64,000 bases of DNA from Dankookia rubra (lineage in GTDB: Bacteria; Pseudomonadota; Alphaproteobacteria; Acetobacterales; Acetobacteraceae), in the NCBI RefSeq assembly GCF_004355005.1, contig NZ_SMSJ01000005.1, forward strand, positions 124,001-188,000. Reading direction: 5' to 3'. The notes under the pieces are model-generated. The model saw only the letters and a list, made by a program, of their open reading frames with translations, searched no databases and was not told where the DNA came from. Shown piece after piece: positions 21,518-29,194 of this stretch (the first letter of the stretch is position 1; each line of letters starts with the position of its first letter). A program made the position numbers and the translations under genes.

Positions 21518-22098
21518 CAGGCGCGCGGGAACATCCGCCGCTCGATCATGGCGCAGATCATGTGGCCCGCGACCTCATGCGCTTCCTGGATCAGCGGCGT
21601 CGAGGTGGCGGGGACGCGGAGACAAAGGTCGCAGAGCGCCGCCAGCTCCCCGCCCGCGGCGCCGGTGAAGCCGGCCACCGCCATACCCTTCGCCTTCGCT
21701 GCGGCCACGGCGGCGAGGATGTTGGGCGAGCGGCCGGAGGTGGTGATGGCGAACAGCACGTCGCCCGGGGCGCCCAGCGCCTCGACCTGCCGGGCGAAGA
21801 TGCGGTCGTAGCCGTAGTCGTTGCCGACCGCGGTCATGATCGAGCTGTCGGTGGTAAGCGCGACCGCCGCCAGGCCCGGCCGGTCGTAGTGGAAGCGGGC
21901 GACCAGTTCGCCGGCCCAGTGCTGCGCATCCGCCGCGCTGCCGCCATTGCCGCAGAACAGCAGCTTGCCACCGGCCCGCAGCGCCGCGACCGAGAGGTCG
22001 ACAGTGCCGGCGATGGCGGCGAGGCACCCCGCATCCTCCGCCATCCGTTCCAGGGTCGCGGCGGAGTCGAGGATGGCGGCGCGGATCTCGCTGGTCAT
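21517..22098 (-). CDS. gmhA: Phosphoheptose isomerase (SIS domain)
   Basis: 193 residues of SIS fold. KLLFCGNGGSAADAQHWAGELVARF and the catalytic-region VGNDYGYDRIFARQVEALG, then DVLFAITTSGRSPNILAAVAAAK, match GmhA, which turns sedoheptulose 7-phosphate into D-glycero-D-manno-heptose 7-phosphate (motifs quoted in part). It overlaps gmhB by one base, so the first and third steps of ADP-heptose synthesis are encoded together. Confidence 0.93.
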   Translation of the reverse strand: MTSEIRAAILDSAATLERMAEDAGCLAAIAGTVDLSVAALRAGGKLLFCGNGGSAADAQHWAGELVARFHYDRPGLAAVALTTDSSIMTAVGNDYGYDRIFARQVEALGAPGDVLFAITTSGRSPNILAAVAAAKAKGMAVAGFTGAAGGELAALCDLCLRVPATSTPLIQEAHEVAGHMICAMIERRMFPRA

Positions 22099-22160
22099 GC
22101 CGGCGGTTTAGCCCGCCGGCATCCCGGGTGGAAACACCGGCGTGACCCCCGGGCGTCGCA

Positions 22161-23312
22161 TCACCCCAACGGGTCGAGGAAGAAGGCCGGCGGCGCCGCG
22201 CCTTCGGCCAGCCGCTCGAGCGTCGCGGTCGCGGCATCCATCGCCTCGCGGATGGTCACGTCCATGTCGAGGTAGCGGTAGGTGCCGAGCCGGCCGAGGA
22301 AGGAGATGCCCTGCGTCCGGCGGGCCAGGGCCACGTAGTCGGACAGCATGGATTTCTCGCCGACCAGCCGGATGGGATAGTAGGGGATGTCCTCGGCGCC
22401 GCCGAGCCGGCTGTATTCGCGGAAGCAGACCGTGCCGGTGAACCGGTCGGCCTCCCAGGGGGCGAAATACTTGTGCTCGGAGATGCGGGTGAAGGGCACG
22501 TCCTCGTCGCAGTAGTTCAGCACCGCGGTGCCGAGCAGGTCGCCCTCGGCGCGGACCTCCTCGAAGTCGAGGGTGCGGTAGCCGAGGCGGCCAAGCTGGT
22601 AGCCGAAATAGCGGTCGAGCGGGCCGGTGTAGAAGACATGGGCGAAGTCGCCGCCGGCCTCCTCGAAGCGGCAGCCGAGCCGGACGTCGATCCCCGGATG
22701 GTCGAGGATGCCGGCGACGATCGCGGTGTAGCCATCCGCCGGCATGCCCTGGAAGGGGTGATTGAAGTAGTTGTCGTCGTAGTTGAAGCGCAGCGGCAGC
22801 CGCTTGAGGATCGAGGCCGGCAGCTCGGTCGGGTCGAGGCCCCATTGCTTGCGGGTATAGCCGCGGAAGAAGGCGCGGTAGATCCGGTCGCCCACCATCG
22901 ACAGGGCCTGTTCCTCGAAATTCGCGGGCTCTGTGATGTCGCGCCGGGCCTGGGCGGCGACGAAGGCGCGCGCCTCGGCCGGGTTCATCGTGGTGCCGAA
23001 GAATTGGTTGATCGTGTGCAGGTTGACCGGCAAGGAATAGACCGCGCCGCCGCTCAAGGCCTTCACCCGGTTGACGTAGGGCATCATTCGGCCGAAGCGG
23101 TTGACGTAGTCCCAGACCTCGCGGTCGGCGGTGTGGAAGATGTGCGGCCCGTAGCGGTGCAGCATGATGCCGGTCGCCGCGTCGCGCTCGGTGTGGCAAT
23201 TGCCGGCGACATGGCGGCGCTCGTCGAGCACGACGGACTGGTGGCCGGCCTCCGCCAAGCGGCGGGCGAGCACGGCGCCGCTGAAGCCGGCGCCGACGAT
23301 GCAAAAACGCAT
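22161..23312 (-). CDS. glf: UDP-galactopyranose mutase
   Basis: 383 residues. The FAD-binding N-terminus FCIVGAGFSGAVLARRLAEAG is followed by ERRHVAGNCHTE and TGIMLHRYGPHIFHT, the UGM signature containing the flexible active-site His region. KQWGLDPTELPASILKRLPLRFNYDDNYF and GPLDRYFGYQLGRLGYRTLDFE are also typical. It converts UDP-galactopyranose to UDP-galactofuranose for surface glycans. It lies upstream of gmhA on the same strand, 62 bases away, and so probably in the same unit as gmhA-gmhB. Confidence 0.95.
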   Translation of the reverse strand: MRFCIVGAGFSGAVLARRLAEAGHQSVVLDERRHVAGNCHTERDAATGIMLHRYGPHIFHTADREVWDYVNRFGRMMPYVNRVKALSGGAVYSLPVNLHTINQFFGTTMNPAEARAFVAAQARRDITEPANFEEQALSMVGDRIYRAFFRGYTRKQWGLDPTELPASILKRLPLRFNYDDNYFNHPFQGMPADGYTAIVAGILDHPGIDVRLGCRFEEAGGDFAHVFYTGPLDRYFGYQLGRLGYRTLDFEEVRAEGDLLGTAVLNYCDEDVPFTRISEHKYFAPWEADRFTGTVCFREYSRLGGAEDIPYYPIRLVGEKSMLSDYVALARRTQGISFLGRLGTYRYLDMDVTIREAMDAATATLERLAEGAAPPAFFLDPLG

Positions 23313-23452
23313 GAAATGAATGACCCTCGACTGCCGGGGCCAGGGCTGGTGCCGCGGCCCCTGGGGTCCTCAGCGCCTGGGGGTCGCCAAAGCCGCAGGG
23401 GAGGCCGCGCAAACTCGCGTCAGTGGCAACGCCGAAAGGGCGGCGAGGACGC

Positions 23453-24199
23453 TCAGAAGCTGTCGTTGGTGCCTTCGGCCATGGCGGTGATCGCCGGCAC
23501 GTTCAGCAGCTCGACCCGGTGGTGCACCGGCTCGCGGATCCAGCCGCGCTTGCGGAAGGCGGTCAGGCTGCGGCTGACGGTCTCCAGCGTCAGGCCGAGG
23601 AAGTCGGCGATATCCGCCCGGGTCATCGGCATCTCGAGCACCTGGCGCGGCTCGCCGCGGCGGCGGCTGGCATCGACCAGGGAGATCAGGAAGGCGGCGA
23701 CCCGCGCCTCGGCCGAGCGGCGGCCAACGGTGACCAGCTGTTCCTGCGTCGCGGTCAGCTCCTGGACGCAGAGGTCGAGCATCCGCCGCTCGAGCTTCGG
23801 GTAGCGGCGCAGCAGGCCGTCGAGCTGCGGGCGGTCGAGCCGGCAGAGCCTGGCATCGGTCAGCAGCTCGGCATCGAAGGGATAGGATTTGAGCGTCGTG
23901 TACCCGATGACGTCACCGGCAAAGCGGAAGCCGACCACCTGCTGCTTGCCGTCCGGCAACAGCCGGGTGAGCTTGGCGACACCGTCGATCAGGGTGAAGA
24001 CACGGCCGGCCGGATCGCCCTCACGGAAGACCGCGCTGTGCGCGGGCAGGACCATCTGGTTCGCCTCGGAGGAGATCTCGTCCAGCGCCGCGGCATCGAG
24101 CGGCTGGCAAAGCCCCGCGACCCGGCTCCCGCAACGGTCACAGACCTGCCCGGCGGCATTCGCCTCATGCGTCGGGTGCGGGACGTCGAAGGGGTTCAA
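23453..24199 (-). CDS. Crp/Fnr-family oxygen-responsive regulator, FnrN type
   Basis: 248 residues from a TTG start with GGAG eight bases upstream. N-terminal cysteines C20, C23 and C31 (C-x2-C-x7-C) plus C119 form the set used for a [4Fe-4S] cluster in FNR/FnrN proteins. A cyclic-nucleotide-binding-like beta barrel (about 45-140) and dimer helix precede the HTH (about 185-220: MTRADIADFLGLTLETVSRSLTAF), whose E-x-x-S-R recognition pattern predicts binding to TTGAT-N4-ATCAA. It likely switches genes on at low oxygen. A matching half-conserved site lies upstream of hemN in this window. Confidence 0.92.
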   Translation of the reverse strand: MNPFDVPHPTHEANAAGQVCDRCGSRVAGLCQPLDAAALDEISSEANQMVLPAHSAVFREGDPAGRVFTLIDGVAKLTRLLPDGKQQVVGFRFAGDVIGYTTLKSYPFDAELLTDARLCRLDRPQLDGLLRRYPKLERRMLDLCVQELTATQEQLVTVGRRSAEARVAAFLISLVDASRRRGEPRQVLEMPMTRADIADFLGLTLETVSRSLTAFRKRGWIREPVHHRVELLNVPAITAMAEGTNDSF

Positions 24200-24317
24200 G
24201 GCGATCTCCGATCCTCACGCAAGCTTAGCCGAGCAGGGCCGTCGGATACAAGCTAGGGCTAATGCACGCGATTTCCGAGTCGCACCCGCGATACACGCAT
24301 GACAAGTCTATGGGAAG

Positions 24318-24355
24318 AGCGGCAACGGCGCGACTCCCGCCGCGCCGTTGCCGCT
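24318..24355 (-). terminator. 15-bp stem-loop ending the tail-fibre cassette
   Basis: AGCGGCAACGGCGCG and CGCGCCGTTGCCGCT form a perfect 15-base stem around an eight-base loop, six bases after the last cassette gene. It isolates the cassette from the fnr gene downstream on the same strand. No strong T-run follows. Confidence 0.75.
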
Positions 24356-24361
24356 GCAATT

Positions 24362-24736
24362 TCAGCTGGCGCTCAAAACCAGGGAGGCGGCGTTGAGCGT
24401 GACGGTGCCGGCCCCGGTCACCGCCGCCGGCTGCGCCAGCGCCGACCAGGTCAGCGGGTTGCCGCCGCTGGCCGCGTCGAACAGGCCGACATGGGTCAGG
24501 GTGCCGGCCGCCGCGGTGAAGGTGAAGCGGACGGCATCGGTGTTCTGCTGCGCCCCGGTGCCGGTGAAGGTCACCCGCTGCCGGGCATAGCCGAGGCCGG
24601 CGGGTTCCCCGATCAGGCCGGTGGCGTCGGCGCCGCCGGTGCCGAGCCCGAGGAAGACCTGGCTGGGCAGCGCGGGGACCCGGGCGCACAGCGCGCGGCC
24701 GAGCAGGTTCTTGGCGTAGTCGGTGAGGTCGGGCAT
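24362..24736 (-). CDS. Phage tail-fibre-associated small structural protein
   Basis: 124 residues. The pattern LTDYAKNLLGRALC, VFLGLGTGG, GYARQRVTFTG, FTAAAGTLTHVGLFDAASGGNPLTWSAL and the Ala/Ser/Thr-rich end is the one seen in small phage tail-fibre or virion proteins of many tailed phages (GYARQ and HxGxFDAxSGGN are the memorable parts). It is predicted to be nearly all beta and has no signal peptide. It is the last gene of a four-gene minus-strand cassette and starts 31 bases after the stop of the one before it. The exact virion role is unknown. Confidence 0.65.
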   Translation of the reverse strand: MPDLTDYAKNLLGRALCARVPALPSQVFLGLGTGGADATGLIGEPAGLGYARQRVTFTGTGAQQNTDAVRFTFTAAAGTLTHVGLFDAASGGNPLTWSALAQPAAVTGAGTVTLNAASLVLSAS

Positions 24737-24767
24737 GCGTCTCTCCTCTCAACAGATGCGGGCGGGA

Positions 24768-25070
24768 TCAGGCGTCCTCGGCATCGGCGAACCAGACCGT
24801 GCCGTCCGCCGCCGGCCGGGCGCGGGCGGCGGCGTAGAGCGTTCCGCTGGTCACCGCATGCAGGTCGGGCAGGCCGAGCTCCTCGGCGGTCGCGCGGTAG
24901 GCGAGGCCGGGCAGCGGCGCCTTGCCGGCCTGGCGCGCATCGCGGCTCGGCCAGCCGTGCAGGCGGAACTCGGCGATGCCGGCGGCGTGATCGATCTGGC
25001 AATGCGTCAGCCGCCAGTAGGCGGCAACGAGACCCGTGTTGCGGATCTCGATCGGCTTCAACAGGGCCAT
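24768..25070 (-). CDS. Small phage-like protein of the tail-fibre cassette
   Basis: 100 residues from an ATG preceded by GGAGG. The opening MALLKPIEIRNTGLVAAYWRLT and the later AGKAPLPGLAYRAT resemble short proteins found beside tail-fibre genes in phages and prophages, but I know no function. It begins 25 bases after the fibre gene's stop, so it belongs to the same transcript. The C-terminus is acidic. Confidence 0.55.
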   Translation of the reverse strand: MALLKPIEIRNTGLVAAYWRLTHCQIDHAAGIAEFRLHGWPSRDARQAGKAPLPGLAYRATAEELGLPDLHAVTSGTLYAAARARPAADGTVWFADAEDA

Positions 25071-25095
25071 GGAATACCTCCGTGGTGAATGGGAC

Positions 25096-28065
25096 TCAGC
25101 CGACGACTTCGACCGAGAGGATGCGGGCGACCCAGTTGATGGTCTTGTTCGCCTCGCCGGTGACGGTGACGGCAATGCCGCCATTCGTGGTGTCGGCGCC
25201 GACGCCCATCTTCCAGCCGGCATTCGCGGCCGTGTCCCCGCCGTTGTTCGGCGCGTTCAGGGTCGGGCTGCCGGGGGTGATGAAGACCGTTGCCGCGGCG
25301 CCGGTGCCGCGACGCACCAGGATGTCGCGGGTCCAGCTCGCGCTGTCGCCGAGGGTGCCGGCGGTGCCGCCGGTCTGCCGCGCCACCACGAGCAGCCGGG
25401 CGGCATAGGTCCCGTTGTTCGGCAGGTTGGCGAGGTTGGCGGCACCTGGCGGGAGGCCGTCGGCGGTGAGCACGGCGGCCGTCGCATCGGTGGTCTGCCG
25501 GCGCAGCACGAACTCGCCCGCCTGGGCGTCGCCGTTGCTGGCGAAGCGTCCGGCGGCCCAGGCGCCGCGGGCGTAGTTGCCGCGGCTATCCGCCTGGAAG
25601 CCGCCGGGCACCCAGCCGTACTGGCCGCCGGCGGTGTTGCTGTTGCCTCCGGCGACGGTCGCCGCGGTGGCCGAGGCGGTGTTGCCGCCGCCGCCGCCGA
25701 TGGTCGCCTGCGCCCCTGCCGCGACCTGGCTGGCAAGGCTGCGGATGCCCTGCCAGTCCGTCGCATTGGCGCCGCGGGCATTGCCGCCGGCGATGGTCGC
25801 GTCGGCGAGCTGGAGCTGTGCCGGGCGCGACCAGGCCCAGGCTGTGGTGGCCAGCGCGGTGCTGCTGTCGGTCGCGGCCGGCGTCGGCGCGGTCGGGCTG
25901 CCGGTGAAGGCTGGCGAGGCGAGCGGCGCGGCGCCGGCGATATCGGCAATGCCGAGGGCGACCGCGCCGGACCGCCCGGCGACAGAGGCGACCGGCGCCG
26001 CCGCCGCTGCCGCCGCGCCGAAGCCATCTATATCCGCGCTGGTCAGCGTCACCGCGCCGGTGCGGCCGGCGACGGATGCAACAGGTGCCGCCGCCGCGGC
26101 CGCCGCGCCGAAGCCGCCGATGTCGGCGCTGGTCAGCGTCACCGTGCCGGTGCGGCCGGCAACCGAGGCGACCGGTGCCGCCGCCGCGGCCGCCGCGCCG
26201 AAGCCGCCGATATCCGTGCTGGTCAGCGTCACCGCGCCGGTGCGGCCGGCAACCGAGGCGACCGGTGCCGCCGCCGCCGCCGCCGCCGCCGCGCCGAAGC
26301 CGCCAATATCGGCGCTGGTCAGCACGACATCGCCGGCGCGGCCGGCCACGCTGCTGACCGCGCCGATGCCGCCGCCGCCCGAGGCCGTGGAATAGCCCTG
26401 CGCCCGCACCCATGCGGTGGTGGCCAGGGCGGTGGAATCGTCGGTCGCCGCCGCCGTCGTGCCGCGGACCAGGCCGCTGCCGTTGCCGGCCAGCATCAGG
26501 TCGATATTCGCGTCCGCGCCCTGCGCCTGCACGGCCACCGCCGTGCCGGTGCCGCCGCCGGTCACCACGAGGCGGTTGGCGCCGGCCAGCGGCGTCGCCA
26601 CCTCGAGCGCATGGCCGCCGGGCGCAGCGCCGAGGGTGATCGCCCCGGCGCTGGCCCGCAGCAGTTCCGCCCCGCCGGCCGCGGCGGCCAGCGCGCCGCT
26701 CGTCGGCTGGAACAGCCCGGTATCGGCGCTGCCGAGCGCGAGGCCCGGCCGCGCCGCCCGGCCGGCCGGCGCGCCGAGCGCCAGCGTCGCGTTGGTGGTG
26801 GTGTTCACCAGCGCGCCGCCATTGCCGGATTCCAGCAGCGGCGGGCTGCCGAGATAGAGCTGGTTGACAGCCGCCGCGCCGCTATCGGCGAGCGAGATCG
26901 CCGTCGCGCCGTTGTTGCGGTAGTTGTAGCGCACGCAGCGCAGCGAGAAGACGTCCATCCGGTTGCCGCTGCCGGCGATGCGGACGGCATTGTCCTCGAC
27001 CGCGTCGATCCGCAGATTGGCGACCTGCACGCGGGTATTCGAGGCATTGACGAGGATGCCGCTGCCGCCGGCGAGCGGCGGGCCACCGGCGTTGAAGATC
27101 TCGCCCTGGTGGGTCAGGTTGGCGATCTGCCCGTCGGTGCCGTTCGCCTCGACCCAGACGCCGTACTGGCAGAAATCGGTATAGGCCTGGCCGATGTAGA
27201 ACTTCGTGGTGATGCCGCTGCCGGAGGAGGCGAAGCGGAACATGCTGCGATAGCCGAGCGCGAAGGCCTGGTCGATGAAGACGCCGTCGCAGCGGCGGAA
27301 CACCATGGCGTCGGCATTGGCCTGCTGCCAGCGGATGATGTTGTTGTCGCTGCTCCAGAACGGCCAGAAGTGCACGCTGTGGATGCGCGGGATGTCGTAG
27401 CACTGGTCGATCTCGACGCCGGTCCGCAGCACCTGGCCGCGCAGCCGGCGGATGTCGAGCCTGCCGGAATTTCGCGCATAGATGCCGCGGGCGACGTTGC
27501 TGAGCATGACGTTGTCGAAGTCGACGCCGCCGAGGCAGTCCTCCACCCGGAAGACGAAGTCGTAGTTGGTCGGCGCCCAGGCGGCGTTCTGCGCCGCGGT
27601 GTGGGACTGCGTCACCGCGATGTCGCGCACCGCGGAACCGCGGGCGAGGACGCCGGTGAAGGTGAAGGGGGTGAAGCCGGTGCGGTCGACCTGCAGCCAG
27701 GTGCCCTGGCCGGGGGACGGACCCTCGGTGAAGCCGGCGCCCTGCAGCCGGATGGTGACGTCCGACAGGAGGATGGCAGAGGCGATGCGGTAGACCCGCG
27801 GGCCGAAGCTCAGCGTGCCGCCGCCCTTGGTCTTCAGGTCGTTGATCGCCGCCTGGATGGCGGGCGCGTCGTTGGTGACGCCGTCACCCACCGCGCCGTA
27901 GTCGCGCACATGCGCGCCGCGGTCGGCGAGGACCGCGTTGCGGAGCTGCGCGACGGTGGCGCGGCGGGTCTCGAGGGTGGCGCCGCTGGACTGCACCAGC
28001 GGCGCGAGGTCCGCATCCGCGGCGCTCGCGGCGGCGGGAAGCTCGCTGATCCTGACGTCGGGCAT
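25096..28065 (-). CDS. Chimeric tail-fibre/spike protein with pectate-lyase-type beta-helix
   Basis: 989 residues without a signal peptide. Residues 1-50 (RISELPAAASAADADLAPLVQ, then RRATVAQLR) are the short attachment segment common at the N-terminus of phage fibres. Residues 52-400 form a right-handed beta-helix of pectate-lyase-3 type, opening with DYGAVGDGVTNDAPAIQAAI. Then come a Gly/Ala-rich spike region, five 30-residue repeats (about 575-700: VASVAGRTGAVTLTSADIGG plus poly-Ala), the fibre hallmark SPAFTGSPTAPTPAATDSST, and a YadA/S74-like beta-roll (TVAGGNSNTAGGQYGWVPGG). It probably recognises or depolymerises a surface polysaccharide. No chaperone or assembly gene is adjacent. Confidence 0.8.
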   Translation of the reverse strand: MPDVRISELPAAASAADADLAPLVQSSGATLETRRATVAQLRNAVLADRGAHVRDYGAVGDGVTNDAPAIQAAINDLKTKGGGTLSFGPRVYRIASAILLSDVTIRLQGAGFTEGPSPGQGTWLQVDRTGFTPFTFTGVLARGSAVRDIAVTQSHTAAQNAAWAPTNYDFVFRVEDCLGGVDFDNVMLSNVARGIYARNSGRLDIRRLRGQVLRTGVEIDQCYDIPRIHSVHFWPFWSSDNNIIRWQQANADAMVFRRCDGVFIDQAFALGYRSMFRFASSGSGITTKFYIGQAYTDFCQYGVWVEANGTDGQIANLTHQGEIFNAGGPPLAGGSGILVNASNTRVQVANLRIDAVEDNAVRIAGSGNRMDVFSLRCVRYNYRNNGATAISLADSGAAAVNQLYLGSPPLLESGNGGALVNTTTNATLALGAPAGRAARPGLALGSADTGLFQPTSGALAAAAGGAELLRASAGAITLGAAPGGHALEVATPLAGANRLVVTGGGTGTAVAVQAQGADANIDLMLAGNGSGLVRGTTAAATDDSTALATTAWVRAQGYSTASGGGGIGAVSSVAGRAGDVVLTSADIGGFGAAAAAAAAAPVASVAGRTGAVTLTSTDIGGFGAAAAAAAPVASVAGRTGTVTLTSADIGGFGAAAAAAAPVASVAGRTGAVTLTSADIDGFGAAAAAAAPVASVAGRSGAVALGIADIAGAAPLASPAFTGSPTAPTPAATDSSTALATTAWAWSRPAQLQLADATIAGGNARGANATDWQGIRSLASQVAAGAQATIGGGGGNTASATAATVAGGNSNTAGGQYGWVPGGFQADSRGNYARGAWAAGRFASNGDAQAGEFVLRRQTTDATAAVLTADGLPPGAANLANLPNNGTYAARLLVVARQTGGTAGTLGDSASWTRDILVRRGTGAAATVFITPGSPTLNAPNNGGDTAANAGWKMGVGADTTNGGIAVTVTGEANKTINWVARILSVEVVG
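25961..26350 (-). repeat. Tandem 90-bp repeats inside the fibre gene
   Basis: Five near-identical units start about every 90 bases (25961, 26051, 26141, 26231 and about 26327). Each encodes PVASVAGRTG, a VTLTSADIGGFG segment and a run of seven alanines. The unit nearest the gene start has two extra alanines, so its spacing is 96 bases. Such units can recombine and change fibre length. Confidence 0.85.
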
Positions 28066-28156
28066 AGGTCTCCGGTCCGGGTGGGCGCGCAGCGAGGGCC
28101 GGGGTGGGGGCGGCCGGCGCTGCGGGCTGATGGGGGAAGGGTCGACGCGGGCGCGG

Positions 28157-28810
28157 TCAGCTCTTCAGCGGGTCGCCCGCTTCGGTGGCCAGGCCGTTGC
28201 CGGTCTCGATCAGCAGGCGCGCGAGGTCCGGCGCGACGCTGAAGCTGCGGGACGTCTCGGCAATCGCCGGGTCGGCCGCGTCCTCCACCCGGATGCGGTA
28301 GCCGCTGCCGATCGGCGGGGCGGGGAAGCTGGCGGCGGCGACGCCGCCCTGCACCGCCACCGCCTGCACCGGCGGGATGACCACGCCATTGGCGTCGCGC
28401 AGGCTGAAGACCACCTGGGCGATCGGCCCGGCGACGCTGGCCGAGACGGGGATGCTGCCGCCGACCAGGATCCCGGCGGCGATCGGCGCCAGCAGGATGG
28501 TGCGCACCACGGCGGAGGCGGCCTGGCCGAAGCTGAAGCCCTGGCTGGCGGCGCGGATCAGGGCGATGGGGCCAACCGGGCCGTCCAGCGTCACGCCGGT
28601 GCCGAGCACGGCATTGCTGCGGAAGGGCACCAGCGCCATGGCATCGACCGTCTGCAGCACCAGCAGGTCGCCGGGCTTCAGGCTGGCCGCGACCGGGGTG
28701 AAATAGCCGGCGGCGCTGACCACGGCGCGGGTATCCGCGGTGCGGTAGTGCCAAAGGTTGAAGGCGCTGGTCTGGAGCAAGGCATTGAGGTTGGCCGGGC
28801 TGAAGGGCAC
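28157..28810 (-). CDS. Phage tail/virion-like protein, first gene of the cassette
   Basis: 217 residues from a GTG with GGAGAG upstream; the frame stays open 54 codons further but those are Arg/Pro-rich and would overlap the promoter. Residues 15-60 (AFNLWHYRTADTRAVVSAAGYF, then LKPGDLLVLQTVDA) are the well-known NLWHYxTxD...AGYF...GD module of phage structural proteins. The rest is a Val/Ala-rich, probably beta region ending in SRSFSVAPDLARLLIETGNG. It starts the four-gene cassette, 91 bases before the fibre gene. Confidence 0.7.
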   Translation of the reverse strand: MPFSPANLNALLQTSAFNLWHYRTADTRAVVSAAGYFTPVAASLKPGDLLVLQTVDAMALVPFRSNAVLGTGVTLDGPVGPIALIRAASQGFSFGQAASAVVRTILLAPIAAGILVGGSIPVSASVAGPIAQVVFSLRDANGVVIPPVQAVAVQGGVAAASFPAPPIGSGYRIRVEDAADPAIAETSRSFSVAPDLARLLIETGNGLATEAGDPLKS

Positions 28811-28948
28811 GGGGTTCTCTCCGTCTCGGCAGCGGCCGGTCGCGACGGCGGGCCGCGCGGCGCGGGTGCGCGGCGCGGGGGACCGGGTGCGGCGGGCTCG
28901 GATGGTGCGGGGGGAGCTTCGGGCACAGGTCTGCCGTCGGCCTGGTGG

Positions 28949-28977
28949 GGATAGCCGGGTTCGGATCGCCATGTCAA
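28949..28977 (-). promoter_or_regulatory. Near-consensus sigma-70 promoter of the tail-fibre cassette
   Basis: On the minus strand TTGACA is followed after exactly 17 bases by CTATCC, and then about 130 bases later by the GTG of the first cassette gene. The -35 box is perfect. It falls in one of the few AT-richer spots of the window. The 384-base space between the cassette and the potF-like gene holds this promoter and a hairpin repeat; I see no gene in it. Confidence 0.6.
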
Positions 28978-29115
28978 GGAAAATTATCCTAGTTCATCGA
29001 AGTTTGGGACGGTGGTCCTTGGCGCGCCTGGGCCGCCCTTCCGGACCACCGGCGTCCCGTGGGCCAGCGCGCCGAAGCTCCAATGCGGCGCGTCGCCCTA
29101 GCCTGCTGTTCGCAC

Positions 29116-29161
29116 AGCAGAGTCGCGCCTTCCGGGCGGTTCCGCCTCGCGGCGATCTGCT
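29116..29161 (-). repeat. Hairpin-forming dispersed repeat, copy A
   Basis: The outer arms AGCAGA/TCTGCT enclose an inner GGCGG/CCGCC-type hairpin. Read on the minus strand, it aligns over about 50 bases with the element at 37099-37147, sharing ATCGCCGC and GGCGGAACCGCCCGGA. It lies between the tail-cassette promoter and the potF-like gene. Confidence 0.65.
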
Positions 29162-29194
29162 CTAGCCTCGCGCCACCCCAACCGGAGCGGGAAG

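Noticed and set aside
25961-26350. CRISPR-like periodic repeat
   Set aside because: The units are contiguous, coding, 90 bases long and have no unique spacers.
25036-28242. A 1068-codon plus-strand open frame opposite the fibre gene
   Set aside because: Mirror of the fibre coding bias; the minus frame has ribosome site, promoter and recognisable domains.
24318-28977. A complete prophage
   Set aside because: Only tail-fibre-type genes are present; fnr and a polyamine operon flank it directly, with no integrase, capsid or packaging gene.
28971-29165. Short plus-strand open frame beginning MSRKIILVHRS
   Set aside because: No ribosome site, overlaps the cassette promoter and the hairpin repeat, and its second half is low complexity.
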